A program made the translations under genes and the position numbers. Positions 20,717 through 29,054 of a stretch of 64,000 nucleotides of DNA are shown piece after piece. The notes under the pieces were generated by a model. It did no database searches. It was not told the origin of the DNA and saw only the letters and a list, made by a program, of their open reading frames with translations. How positions within the stretch are numbered: position 1 is the first letter of the stretch; each line of letters begins with the position of its first letter. Source of the stretch: Phenylobacterium sp. (lineage in GTDB: Bacteria > Pseudomonadota > Alphaproteobacteria > Caulobacterales > Caulobacteraceae); assembly GCF_013822795.1 (NCBI RefSeq), contig NZ_PNLB01000003.1, forward strand, positions 62,001 to 126,000, read 5' to 3'.

Positions 20717-21409
20717 CTAAAGCCGCCCGCGGGCGCTGGCCCAGAACAGGCGCAGGCGTGCCTCCAGCTCGGAGGCGCGCCGCCCCTGCGCGCGAACCCG
20801 GGCCAGGGTAGCGTGAGCGACGGCCGGGAAAGCAGCCACCGACATCCCCTGCCCGGCGGCCAGCGCCTCTGACAGCGCCGCTTGAGCGGCCTCCCCCTCC
20901 ATGTCCGCGGTGCCCATCAGCAGGCCGATGGCCCACGCCTCGCCCGCCCGTTCAGCGCGGACGAGGTCGGCTTTCGGGTCGAGGATCAGCGCGACGGCGC
21001 GGGCCGCCCCGCCGGCCGAGCCACGCGCCCATTCAAGAGCGTCAGCAAGGTTCATCGGCGCCGCATCGAGCTCGCGGTAACGGGCCTCGATCATCGCCTC
21101 CAGCGGCTCGCGCGGCAGGGCGTGGCGGGCGATGGCGGCGGCCAGCGCCTGGGCCGTCGGATGCTGGCGGACGGGCCGTCCTTCGAACACCTCGTCCAGC
21201 ACCTCGCGCCACCAGGTCAGGCGAATCTCGCCCATCAAGGCGTTGGACGCGACCTTCGGCGCGCGGGCCAGCTCATAGTCGAAGGCGTAGACGGCCATGA
21301 CATCGGCGCGAGCGGCAGGATCGGCGATGAAGCGGCTGGACAGCCAGCGCTCCGGATCGAGGCGGCGGGCCTGATCGTCGAGGTCGGCGGCGGGTTGGGT
21401 CTCGGACAT
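20717..21409 (-). CDS. Phytoene/squalene synthase-fold protein (NDUFAF6-like)
   Basis: The 230-residue all-helical trans-prenyltransferase fold is recognisable from WREVLDEVFEGRPVRQHPTA and EAWAIGLLMGTADMEGE. The Asp-rich metal motifs (DxxxD) of true phytoene or squalene synthases are not seen: the first site reads YAFDYELARAPK. The protein therefore resembles the non-catalytic NDUFAF6 group linked to complex I assembly. The ATG at 21409 is preferred over a TTG at 21418. Its neighbours are the Mth938/NDUFAF3-like gene and secDF, a common alphaproteobacterial cluster. Its role in complex I is inference. Confidence 0.78.
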   Translation of the reverse strand: MSETQPAADLDDQARRLDPERWLSSRFIADPAARADVMAVYAFDYELARAPKVASNALMGEIRLTWWREVLDEVFEGRPVRQHPTAQALAAAIARHALPREPLEAMIEARYRELDAAPMNLADALEWARGSAGGAARAVALILDPKADLVRAERAGEAWAIGLLMGTADMEGEAAQAALSEALAAGQGMSVAAFPAVAHATLARVRAQGRRASELEARLRLFWASARGRL

Positions 21410-21422
21410 CTCACACAAGCAA

Positions 21423-21448
21423 AAGGCCCGCCGGGTGGGGCGGGCCTT
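21423..21448 (-). terminator. Rho-independent terminator after the PuuD-like gene
   Basis: A 10-base stem pairs AAGGCCCGCC (21423-21432) with GGCGGGCCTT (21439-21448) around a 6-base loop. Read on the minus strand the stem is followed by TTTT, the right direction to end the gene that stops at 21472. Confidence 0.8.
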
Positions 21449-21471
21449 CCGATCTTAGACGTGTTCGGCGA

Positions 21472-22077
21472 CTAGCCGAAGATGGTCTGGTTCATGGTCA
21501 TGGTGACCAGCATCGGCAGCGACAGCAGCGTGTTGGTGCGCGAGAACAGCATGGCCAGCTTGCCGGCCTTGGCCTTGGCGTCAGCGTCGCCTTCGACGAT
21601 GCCCAGGGCGATCTTCTGGTTCGGCCAGATGAAGACCCAGACGTTGAAGAACATGATCGTGGCCAGCCACATGCCGACGCCGATGAAGGTGTGCTGCGGC
21701 ACCGAGAAGCCGTCCAGCGCGCCCAGGGTGAAGGCCTGGAACAGGTAGCCGCGGTTGAAGGCGAGGATCACGCCCATGATCCAGGTGGCCAGCGCCGCAT
21801 AGCGGAACCAGAACAGCGCCTCGGGGGCGATGTACTTGGAAACGGCGGGCTTCAGCTCGGCCGGGATGTCCGGCATTTTCCGGATCTGGACGAAGTTGAA
21901 GTAGTACAGCAGCCCGATCCAGAGGATGCCGAAGAAGGTGTGCATCCAGCGGAACACCGCCTGCCAGAAGATCGCGTCAGCCGAGCCGTAGTGGCTCATG
22001 TAACCAACGACCATGATCACAGCGAGCAGGAAGCTCACGATCATGGTGTTGCGGAAGTTGGACAGCAGTCCCTGCAT
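21472..22077 (-). CDS. PuuD-like membrane protein (urate oxidase N-terminal family)
   Basis: The 201-residue protein has about five TM segments (near 10-28, 35-60, 85-110, 130-155, 180-198) and the signature FRWMHTFFGILWIGLLYYF with conserved His and aromatic residues. These match the membrane domain of the PuuD urate hydroxylase family (Urate_ox_N). The cytochrome c domain of full PuuD is missing, so activity on urate is uncertain and many homologues are called only by this domain. The start ATG at 22077 is preceded by a weak ribosome site. It lies between the Mth938 gene and the phytoene-synthase-like gene. Confidence 0.7.
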   Translation of the reverse strand: MQGLLSNFRNTMIVSFLLAVIMVVGYMSHYGSADAIFWQAVFRWMHTFFGILWIGLLYYFNFVQIRKMPDIPAELKPAVSKYIAPEALFWFRYAALATWIMGVILAFNRGYLFQAFTLGALDGFSVPQHTFIGVGMWLATIMFFNVWVFIWPNQKIALGIVEGDADAKAKAGKLAMLFSRTNTLLSLPMLVTMTMNQTIFG

Positions 22078-22149
22078 TGTCGATGCCCCTCAAGTTTCCA
22101 GCCCTGAAGACTGGGTATAGGGCGCTTCGCAGCAGTCGAAAAGCCAAGC

Positions 22150-22509
22150 TTAGACGGCGATCAGGGCGGCCGCGAGCTTGCGGCCTTCGGCCGTGAGGAT
22201 GTTGTAAAGTCGGCAGGCGGCCGGCGTATCCATGAATTCCAGGCCGATACCGGCCCGCTGCAGCGCCTCGCGTACCGCGCGCGGGGGCAAGGCGTTGTGC
22301 ATCCCCGCGCCCAGCAGCACGAACTCGACGTCGCCGCGGCCGGCGGCGATGATGTCCGCGAAGTGGTCCGGCGACAGTTCGCCCATCGTGCGGACGGGCC
22401 AGACCCTGGCCTCGTCGCGCACGATCAGCAGGGAGCCCTCGTGGCGACCGGTGGAGAGGCGGAAGCCGCCATCTCCGTAAGCGTCGATCTGAGGCGCGTC
22501 CCGAGCCAT
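22150..22509 (-). CDS. Mth938-like domain protein (NDUFAF3-like)
   Basis: This 119-residue single-domain protein of the Mth938/DUF498 fold has QIDAYGDGGFRLSTGRHEGS at the start, VEFVLLGAGMHNALPP in the middle and GIGLEFMDTPAACRLYNIL near the end, the family's ligand-like pocket. In mitochondria the related NDUFAF3 helps assemble respiratory complex I. It is directly downstream of secF (7 bases) and close to a phytoene-synthase-like gene resembling NDUFAF6. The link to complex I here is inferred from family relations and gene order. Confidence 0.85.
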   Translation of the reverse strand: MARDAPQIDAYGDGGFRLSTGRHEGSLLIVRDEARVWPVRTMGELSPDHFADIIAAGRGDVEFVLLGAGMHNALPPRAVREALQRAGIGLEFMDTPAACRLYNILTAEGRKLAAALIAV

Positions 22510-22516
22510 GGCGCGC

Positions 22517-23455
22517 CTAGCGGGCGGCCATGGGCTTGAGCGGCTCGGCCGGCTCGTCGCCGCGCTTCACACCCCAGAGCAGGATGATCGGCAGGGCCAC
22601 GTAGATCGACGAGTAGGTGCCGACGATGACGCCGAACACCATGGTCACGACCAGCGGCAGCAGCACGGGGCCGCCGAAGAACACCGCGCCGGACAGGGCC
22701 AGGATCGCCGTGCTGCCGGTGATCAGGGTCCGCGACAGACGCTCGTTCTCGGACTTGTTGATGATGTCCGCCAGCGGCGCGGTCTTGTACTTGCGCAGGT
22801 TCTCGCGGAGCCGGTCGAAGGTGATGACCTTCTCGTTCATCGAGTAGCCGATGACGGTCAGCAACGCGGCGATCGAGGTCATCGAGAACTCGAGATGGGT
22901 CAGCGACAGCATGCCCAAGGTCAGCAGCACGTCGTGGAACACGCCCACGACCGCGCCGAGGCCGAACTGCAGCTGGAACCGGAACCAGATGTAGAGCAGC
23001 ATCAGGAACACCGCGACGCCCAGCGCCATGAAGCCGCTGGTCATCAGCTCGCCGGAGACCTTGGGCCCGACGACTTCGACCTTCTTGAAGGTGATGCCGG
23101 GGAAAGTCTTGCTGAGCTCAGTCTTGATGCGCTCGGCGCCGTCGACGGGATTGACGCCCTCGGCGGTGCGGAAGCGCAGCATGGCGCTGTTGGGCGAGCC
23201 CATCTGCTGGACCTGGGCGTCTTCACCGCCCACCCGCATCATGGTCTGACGCAGTTGGCCGATGTCGGCCGGGCCCGGGGTCTGCACCTCGATCATCGAA
23301 CCGCCGATGAAGTCGATGCCCAGGTTCAGGCCCTTGGTGAAGAACGACACGCCCGAGAGCACGATGAGGATCGCCGAGAAGATCGCCGCATAGGGCGCCA
23401 GGCGCACGAAGTTGAAGTGGAATTCGCGCGGCAGGAGTCGGATCAGAGGCCACAT
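22517..23455 (-). CDS. secF: Protein translocase subunit SecF
   Basis: The 312-residue membrane subunit is part of the SecDF proton-driven export motor that pulls proteins through SecYEG. Start MWPLIRLLPREFHFNFVRL, a first TM, the periplasmic domain with GIDFIGGSMIEVQT and then five TM segments including VGVFHDVLLTLGMLSL. The ATG at 23455 is chosen because the family begins just before the first TM; an upstream in-frame extension is the end of the secD region. It follows secD by 11 bases and is followed by the Mth938 gene. Confidence 0.95.
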   Translation of the reverse strand: MWPLIRLLPREFHFNFVRLAPYAAIFSAILIVLSGVSFFTKGLNLGIDFIGGSMIEVQTPGPADIGQLRQTMMRVGGEDAQVQQMGSPNSAMLRFRTAEGVNPVDGAERIKTELSKTFPGITFKKVEVVGPKVSGELMTSGFMALGVAVFLMLLYIWFRFQLQFGLGAVVGVFHDVLLTLGMLSLTHLEFSMTSIAALLTVIGYSMNEKVITFDRLRENLRKYKTAPLADIINKSENERLSRTLITGSTAILALSGAVFFGGPVLLPLVVTMVFGVIVGTYSSIYVALPIILLWGVKRGDEPAEPLKPMAAR

Positions 23456-23466
23456 GTTCTCAAATC

Positions 23467-25068
23467 CTAGACGATCGGCAGCGCCTTCGGCCGGGTGGCG
23501 CGGAACCACAGACCGATAAGCACTTGAGTGATGACGACGGCGGTGAACACCGAGGTGACGACCCCGATGAGCAGCGTCCAGGCGAAGCCGCGGATCGGGC
23601 CGGAGCCGAACTGGAACATGATCAGCGCGGAAATGGCGCTGGTGATGTTGGCGTCCATGATCGAAACCAAGGCCAGTGAGTAGCCATGCTCCAAGGCCGA
23701 GATCGGCGATCTGCCGGCGTGGGCCTCGTCGCGTATCCGTTCATAGATGAGCACGTTGGCGTCGACCGCCACCGCCAATGTCAGGATCAGGCCGGCGATG
23801 CCGGGGAAGGTCAGCGTCGCCTGGGTGAGCGACATGATCCCCAAGATCAGCAGCACGTTGACGATCAAGGCGATGGCCGAGAAGACGCCGAACAGGCCAT
23901 AGGCCAGGATGATGAAGACGATGATCGCCACGCCGCCGATGGCCAGCGAGATGATCCCCGCCTTCACGGCGTCGGCCCCGAGTTCGGCGCCGACCGTGGA
24001 CTGCTGTTCGACCTTCAGCGGAGCCGGCAGCGCGCCGGCGCGCAGCAGGATCGCCAGGTCGTTGGCGGTCTGCGGCGTGAAGCTGCCGCTGATCTGGCCG
24101 TTGCCGCCAGTGATCGCGCTCTGGATGACCGGGGCGGAGATCACTTTGTTGTCGAGCACGATGGCGAAGCGCTTGCCGAGGTTCTGGGAGGTGGCGTCGG
24201 CGAACCGGCGCGCGCCCTGTCCGTTGAAGCGGAACGACACCACGGGCTGGCCGCTCTGTTGGTCGAACCCTTGCTGGGCGTCGGTCAGCATCTCGCCGGT
24301 GACCAGCGCGCGCTTCTTCAGAACGTAAGACTGGGTGGAGCCGTCGTCGCTCTCATAGACGGCCGATCCGGGCGGCACCCGGCCGGCGGCCATGTCTTCC
24401 GGCGTGACACTGTCGTCGACCATCTGGAAGGTCAGCTTGGCGGTCTGGCCGATGACGTCGCGCAGACGTTGCGGGTCGCTCTCGCCCGGGGCCTGAACGA
24501 CGATGCGGTTGACGCCCTGGCGAACGATGGTCGGTTCCTTGGTGCCGAGTTCGTCGATCCGGCGGCGCAGGATCTCGATCGACTGATCGACGGCGCGGCC
24601 GGCCTCGGCGTTCATCGCGTCCTGGGACAGCGACAGCACAATGCGCCCGCCGCCGGCCGAGGAAACCGAGATGCCGCTGCCGCCCGGCGTCGAGGCCGAA
24701 GCCGCCGCCACCGTGCTGCGCAGCTTGTTGACCGCCGTGTTCGCCTGGGCCGGGTCGTTGATCAGGACGCTGACCTGATCATTGACCAGCCGCAGCTCTG
24801 CGAACTGGATATTGGCCTCGCGCAGCTGGGTGCGCACGTCTTCCAGCAGGTTGGTGAGCCGCTCCTGCTTGAGCGCAGCGGTGTCCACTTCCAGCAGGAG
24901 GTGCGAGCCCCCCTGCAGGTCCAGGCCGAGATTAAGGGTCTGCTTGGGCATGAAGCCCGGCAGGCTGTCGCGCACATCGGCGGGCAGCACGTTCGGCAGG
25001 GTGAACACCACGCCGAAGATCGCCGCGAACACGACGGCGATCACCTTCCAGCGCGAGAGATTGATCAT
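23467..25068 (-). CDS. secD: Protein translocase subunit SecD
   Basis: The 533-residue SecD has the N-terminal TM (LSRWKVIAVVFAAIFGVVF), the P1 region with LNLGLDLQGGSHLLLEVD, a large periplasmic domain (about 60-360) and six TM segments at the end, including AVDANVLIYERIRDE, which carries the Asp of the proton path. It works with SecF and YajC to complete secretion. It lies 15 bases downstream of yajC in the usual yajC-secD-secF order. The start at 25068 agrees with the family and has an AAGGGC-like site. Confidence 0.97.
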   Translation of the reverse strand: MINLSRWKVIAVVFAAIFGVVFTLPNVLPADVRDSLPGFMPKQTLNLGLDLQGGSHLLLEVDTAALKQERLTNLLEDVRTQLREANIQFAELRLVNDQVSVLINDPAQANTAVNKLRSTVAAASASTPGGSGISVSSAGGGRIVLSLSQDAMNAEAGRAVDQSIEILRRRIDELGTKEPTIVRQGVNRIVVQAPGESDPQRLRDVIGQTAKLTFQMVDDSVTPEDMAAGRVPPGSAVYESDDGSTQSYVLKKRALVTGEMLTDAQQGFDQQSGQPVVSFRFNGQGARRFADATSQNLGKRFAIVLDNKVISAPVIQSAITGGNGQISGSFTPQTANDLAILLRAGALPAPLKVEQQSTVGAELGADAVKAGIISLAIGGVAIIVFIILAYGLFGVFSAIALIVNVLLILGIMSLTQATLTFPGIAGLILTLAVAVDANVLIYERIRDEAHAGRSPISALEHGYSLALVSIMDANITSAISALIMFQFGSGPIRGFAWTLLIGVVTSVFTAVVITQVLIGLWFRATRPKALPIV

Positions 25069-25083
25069 GTGTACTTCGAGCCC

Positions 25084-25434
25084 TTAGGCCTTGGAGTCGT
25101 TGGCGGGGGCCGGTTCGCCGCGGACACGGACCTCGGCGATCATGCCCTTCACCACCTTGACGGTGACGCCTTGGGCGATTTCGAGGCCGATTTCCTTGTC
25201 CTCGACCCGCACCACCTTGCCGACCACGCCCGAGTTCAGCACGACGGTGTCGTTGCGCTTCAGGTTGGTGATCATCTGCTGGTGCTGTTTCATCCGGCGC
25301 TGCTGCGGGCGGATCATCAGGAAGTAGAAGAGAACGACCAGGCCGACCAGCGGCAGGAACTGGATCAACAGATCCTGCGGGCCGCCCGTGGGGGCGCCGG
25401 CGGCGGTCTGGGCGAAGGCGGGCGTGGCGAACAT
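25084..25434 (-). CDS. yajC: Preprotein translocase subunit YajC
   Basis: The 116-residue membrane protein has one TM segment (about 25-42, LPLVGLVVLFYFLMIRPQQRR) preceded by a short Ala/Gly-rich arm and followed by a basic cytoplasmic domain with KRNDTVVLNSGVVGKVVRV. It associates with SecDF and SecYEG. It is the first gene of the yajC-secD-secF operon, divergent from the DUF815 gene. The start at 25434 leaves a 24-residue N-terminal arm before the TM, slightly longer than usual. Confidence 0.93.
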   Translation of the reverse strand: MFATPAFAQTAAGAPTGGPQDLLIQFLPLVGLVVLFYFLMIRPQQRRMKQHQQMITNLKRNDTVVLNSGVVGKVVRVEDKEIGLEIAQGVTVKVVKGMIAEVRVRGEPAPANDSKA

Positions 25435-25550
25435 GGCGCTCCGAAGCTCAATAGTCGGGCGCGTCTCGGCCCGGTTTTTCAGGTCGGCGGAAGCTATGCG
25501 CTGCGTCTTCGTTTTGCAATGGAAGCGCCGTGCGGCTAAGCACCTTCGCC

Positions 25551-26390
25551 ATGGAAGACGCGTTGAAACCTGTTCTCGTCCGCATCGCCGAAGCCCTTGA
25601 GCGACTGGCTCCCCCGGCCAAGGTAGCCCCTTCGTTCGACGGAGCGCGCCTGTTCCGCCACGATCCCGTGACCGGCGCCTTCCATCCAGCGCCCGACTAT
25701 CCGCTGTCGCTCGCTTCCCTGCTCGGCATCGAACGGCAGAAGGAACGGTTCCTGGAGAACCTGCAGCGCTTCGCGCGCGGCCTGCCCAGCAACCACGTGC
25801 TGCTATGGGGCGTGCGCGGCACCGGCAAGAGCTCGATCTCCAAGGCCGCGTTCATGCAGGTGTCGCAGGACGCGCCCGACCTGAAGCTGGTCGAGGTCGA
25901 CCGCGACCAGGTCACCGAGCTGCCGGCGCTGTTCGATGAGTTGCGCGGGCGGCCCGAACGCTTCGTGGTGCTCTGCGACGACCTCTCGTTCGAGGAAGGC
26001 GCGGCCGCCGCCAAGGCCCTGAAGTCGGCGCTGGAAGGCGGCGTCTCCGGTCCGCCGAGCAACGTGCTGTTCGTGGCGACCTCGAACCGTCGCCACCTGA
26101 TGCCGCGCACCAACACCGAGGACCGCGGCCTGGTCGCCTCGGCCGAGGACGCCGAGGAAGAGGTCAGCGTGTCCGACCGCTTCGGTCTGTGGATCGGCTT
26201 TCCACCGATGGACCAGACGACCTACCTGGCCGCCGTCAACGCCTATGCCGTGCGCTACGGCCTATCGGCACCCGACCTCGACCGCCGGGCCCTGCAATGG
26301 GCGCAGCTGCGCGGCTCGCGCTCCGGGCGCGTGGCCTACCAGTTCATCCGCGACCTGGCTGGCGAGCAGGGCAAGCACCTGCCGCTGTAA
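25551..26390 (+). CDS. DUF815 family AAA-type ATPase
   Basis: The 279-residue P-loop ATPase has Walker A GVRGTGKSS, Walker B-like VLCDDLSFEEG, sensor-type VLFVATSNRRHLMPR and an arginine-rich DRFGLWIGFPPM block, all typical of DUF815. The biological role is unknown; homologues are widespread and often next to sec or division genes. Two starts are possible (GTG 25530, ATG 25551); the ATG is favoured because the extra seven residues are not family-like. It is divergent from yajC and convergent with dipM, with a terminator between. Confidence 0.85.
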   Translation: MEDALKPVLVRIAEALERLAPPAKVAPSFDGARLFRHDPVTGAFHPAPDYPLSLASLLGIERQKERFLENLQRFARGLPSNHVLLWGVRGTGKSSISKAAFMQVSQDAPDLKLVEVDRDQVTELPALFDELRGRPERFVVLCDDLSFEEGAAAAKALKSALEGGVSGPPSNVLFVATSNRRHLMPRTNTEDRGLVASAEDAEEEVSVSDRFGLWIGFPPMDQTTYLAAVNAYAVRYGLSAPDLDRRALQWAQLRGSRSGRVAYQFIRDLAGEQGKHLPL

Positions 26391-26395
26391 CAGAA

Positions 26396-26416
26396 GCCCT
26401 CCCCGATAGGGAGGGC
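26396..26416. terminator. Convergent terminator between DUF815 and dipM
   Basis: GCCCTCCC (26396-26403) pairs with GGGAGGGC (26409-26416) around loop CGATA. It lies in the 40-base gap between two convergent genes and could serve both strands. No T-tract is present. Confidence 0.6.
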
Positions 26417-26430
26417 CTCGCCGCGCCCCA

Positions 26431-28302
26431 CTACTTCGGCAGCACCAACTTGGGATCGATCGGCCGCGCGCGTTCCTGCGGCGTCGGGGCATAGCGCACC
26501 TCGAAGTGCAGCTGCGGCTCGGACACGCCGCCGGTCGAGCCGACTTGGCCGACCTGCTGCCCCTGCACGACCTTCTGCTGCATCTTCACGTCGACCCGAG
26601 CCAGGTGGCCATAGGCGGTGACCCAACCGTCCGAGTGCTTGATCAGCACCAGATTGCCGAAGCCCGGCACCTGGTCGCCGGCATAGACGACATCGCCCGC
26701 CGCCGAGGCTCGGACGGTCTCGCCCTGCGGGCTGCGGATGTTGACGCCGTCGTTGCGCTGTCCGGTGCCCTTGGGGCCGTAGTCCGAAACGATGTCGCCG
26801 CGAACCGGCCAGACGAATCGGCCGCGTCCGAAGCTTGAGATCTGCGCGTCGGTCGGCGTTCCACTGGTCGGGGCCGGCGTGCTCGGCGTCGGAGCCGGCG
26901 TCACGGGCTTCGGCGGCGGCGGCGGCGCGGGCCGGACGGGCGTCGGATAGGCAGGCGCGGGCGTCGTCGCCGGCGGCGGCGTGTAGGGCGGCGGCGGCGT
27001 CGTGGCCGCAGGCGGCGTGTACGGCGCAGGCGCAGGCGCAGGAGGCGTGTAAGGCGGCGGCGCCGGTGTCGGCGTCGGGCGCGGCGCGGCGACCTCCTCG
27101 CGGATCGGTCCGCGGTCGCGATAACCCGTGGGCAGGATCACCTGGCGGCCAGCCTTGATCGACGCCCCGACCCGCAGGCCGTTGGCCTCGGCCAGCGCCT
27201 TCTGAGTGACGCCGAAGCGGCGGGCGATCAGGGCCAGGGTGTCGCCCTGCCCGGCCACGTAGGCCTTGGCCTTGGTCGCCGGCCCCTTGAGCACCTGACC
27301 CGGCTGCAGCGCATAGGGCGCCTTCAGCTTGTTGTCGTCAGCCAGATCCTTGCGGGTGGTGTCGAGGTCGCGAGCGATGGCGTCGAGGTTGTCGCCCTTC
27401 TTGACCGTGTAGGTCTTCGGCTTGCCGGCGGTGTCGACGACCTTGCCGGTCACGCGCATGCGAACGGTGGTGGCGGGCGCCTCCACGACGGGCGGCGGCG
27501 CAGGCGGGGTGACGCGCGGCGGCGGCGTATACGGCGGCGTGCTCGCGGGCGGCGTATACGGCGTGCTCGCTGGCGGCGGCGGTTCGTAGCCGCTGGAAGC
27601 GACCGGGACCTGGGTGCGGACGACCGTCGGCCCCTTGTCCTTGTAGCCATCCGGCAGGATCAGGCGCTGGCCGGGCGAGAGCGGCGCGTCGATGTCGCGC
27701 TCGTTGGCTTCGGCGATCGCCGCGGCGGTGACGCTGAAGCGGCGGGCGATGGCGAACAGAGTGTCCCCGGATTCCACCACATAGGCCTTGCTGTTGGCCG
27801 TGCGCGGGCCCTTCAGCACCTGGCCCGGACGCAGGGCGTAGGGCGGCTTGAGATTGTTGTCCTCGGCCAGCTGCTTGCGGTCGGCGCCGAGCGTGCGGGC
27901 GATGGCGTCGAGGTTATCGCCCTTCTTGACCGTGTAATCCTTGGCGGGTCCCGCAGTGTCGACCACCCTGCCCGCGACCGTCGTGCGGGTCACGGTCTGC
28001 ATGACCGGCGGGGCCGGCGGCAGCGCTGACGTCGTCGCCGGCGGCGGCAGCGGGCGCGCCGGCTGGATGCTGGGCAGCAGCGTCGAGGACACCGGCGGCG
28101 TCGGGCGCGCCTCGGGCAGCGGCTCGGTCGGACGCGCGACTGCAGGCGGCGCGGGCGGCGGCTGGCTCGGCGCCGGAGTGGGCCGGGTCGGGAAATTCGG
28201 ACGCACAGGCTCGACCGTGGTGCAGGCGGTCAACGCCGTGCCGGCCAGAAGGAATAGAACCGTACGCGAAAGAGAAAGCGTCATCGCCGCTCCGGGGAAC
28301 AT
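26431..28302 (-). CDS. dipM: DipM: LysM/LytM envelope division factor with a degenerate LytM domain
   Basis: The 623-residue periplasmic protein has a lipoprotein-like N-terminus (SRTVLFLLAGTALTACTT, lipobox LTAC), four LysM repeats in two pairs (about 122-166, 171-222, 297-341, 346-396), Pro/Thr-rich linkers and a C-terminal LytM domain (about 490-620). Zinc ligands are lost: the HxGxD site reads NDGVN, the HxH motif reads QLH. This fits Caulobacter DipM, a non-catalytic regulator of amidases and lytic enzymes at the division site. GAATC at 28310-28314 and a TTAA-N7-TTAC site at 28331-28345 suggest cell-cycle control. The neighbours pcm, surE and serS match the Caulobacter order. Confidence 0.88.
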   Translation of the reverse strand: MFPGAAMTLSLSRTVLFLLAGTALTACTTVEPVRPNFPTRPTPAPSQPPPAPPAVARPTEPLPEARPTPPVSSTLLPSIQPARPLPPPATTSALPPAPPVMQTVTRTTVAGRVVDTAGPAKDYTVKKGDNLDAIARTLGADRKQLAEDNNLKPPYALRPGQVLKGPRTANSKAYVVESGDTLFAIARRFSVTAAAIAEANERDIDAPLSPGQRLILPDGYKDKGPTVVRTQVPVASSGYEPPPPASTPYTPPASTPPYTPPPRVTPPAPPPVVEAPATTVRMRVTGKVVDTAGKPKTYTVKKGDNLDAIARDLDTTRKDLADDNKLKAPYALQPGQVLKGPATKAKAYVAGQGDTLALIARRFGVTQKALAEANGLRVGASIKAGRQVILPTGYRDRGPIREEVAAPRPTPTPAPPPYTPPAPAPAPYTPPAATTPPPPYTPPPATTPAPAYPTPVRPAPPPPPKPVTPAPTPSTPAPTSGTPTDAQISSFGRGRFVWPVRGDIVSDYGPKGTGQRNDGVNIRSPQGETVRASAAGDVVYAGDQVPGFGNLVLIKHSDGWVTAYGHLARVDVKMQQKVVQGQQVGQVGSTGGVSEPQLHFEVRYAPTPQERARPIDPKLVLPK

Positions 28303-28330
28303 TGGATCGGAATCAGTCGAGGCGTCAGGG

Positions 28331-28345
28331 TTAATGATGGGTTAC
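28331..28345 (-). promoter_or_regulatory. CtrA-like site TTAA-N7-TTAC before dipM
   Basis: TTAA-TGATGGG-TTAC differs by one base from the CtrA consensus TTAA-N7-TTAA. It lies about 30-43 bases upstream of the dipM start, with a GANTC methylation site at 28310-28314. Together they suggest cell-cycle regulated transcription, but single-mismatch sites occur by chance. Confidence 0.3.
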
Positions 28346-28378
28346 GGCCGACGCCCAGGCCACCCAATTAGTCGTACC

Positions 28379-29047
28379 TCACGGCTCCTTGGCGACGCCG
28401 TCGAGCAGAGGAACGAAGCGGACGTCAGTCATGTGTTCGGCCCGGAAGCCGCCCGCCCCGTCGCCGAGATAGCGGATCAACCTCTGCACCGGCCCCTTGC
28501 CCACCGGAGCGACCAGAATGCCCGAGGGTTTCAGTTGTGAAAGCAGGGCCTTGGGCTCATCCGGCGCCGCCGCTGTGACCAAAATGCGGTCAAAAGGCGC
28601 CTGCTCGGGCCAGCCGAGCCCGCCGTCGCCGAAGCGGGTGATGATGTTGGTCAGGCCGAGTTGCTTGAAGCGAGCCTCGGCTTCGCCCAGCAGGGTGCGG
28701 TAGCGCTCGACCGTGTAAACCAGCCGCGAGATCTTGGAGAGGATGGTGGTCTGGTAGCCAGAGCCGGTGCCGATCTCCAGCACGCGCGAACGCGGCTCGA
28801 CCTGCAGGGCCTGGCTCATAAGGCCGACGATGAACGGCTGGCTGATCGTCTGGCCGCAGGCGATCGGCAGCGCCGAATCCTCGAACGCCCTTTCCTTGAA
28901 AAGGTCCGGGGTGAACAGCTCGCGCGGGGTCGACTCGAGCGCCGCCAGCACGGCCGGGTCGCTGACGCCCTGGGCGCGCAGCGACAGCACCAGTCGTGCG
29001 AGTTGGACGTCCCGCCCCTCTTCGCCGTTGTCGTCTTGCTTGCCCAT
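28379..29047 (-). CDS. pcm: Protein-L-isoaspartate O-methyltransferase
   Basis: The 222-residue enzyme methylates isoaspartyl residues with S-adenosylmethionine so that damaged proteins can be repaired. The SAM-binding motif VLEIGTGSGYQTTIL, the PIACGQTISQPFIVGLM stretch before it and FDRILVTAAAPDEP after it are diagnostic. It lies 7 bases downstream of surE, a common pairing in proteobacteria. The start at 29047 reads MGKQDDNGEEGRDVQLARL; a slightly later start cannot be excluded. Confidence 0.93.
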   Translation of the reverse strand: MGKQDDNGEEGRDVQLARLVLSLRAQGVSDPAVLAALESTPRELFTPDLFKERAFEDSALPIACGQTISQPFIVGLMSQALQVEPRSRVLEIGTGSGYQTTILSKISRLVYTVERYRTLLGEAEARFKQLGLTNIITRFGDGGLGWPEQAPFDRILVTAAAPDEPKALLSQLKPSGILVAPVGKGPVQRLIRYLGDGAGGFRAEHMTDVRFVPLLDGVAKEP

Positions 29048-29054
29048 ATCCGCC

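Noticed and set aside
23686-25539. 617-codon ORF opposite secD/yajC
   Set aside because: Shadow with His/Asp/Gly-rich composition and no family signature.
26431-28302. Repeated DNA within dipM considered as a CRISPR or tandem repeat array
   Set aside because: The repetition follows the LysM protein repeats and Pro/Thr linkers and is in frame; no direct repeats with regular spacers. No CRISPR array is seen in the window.
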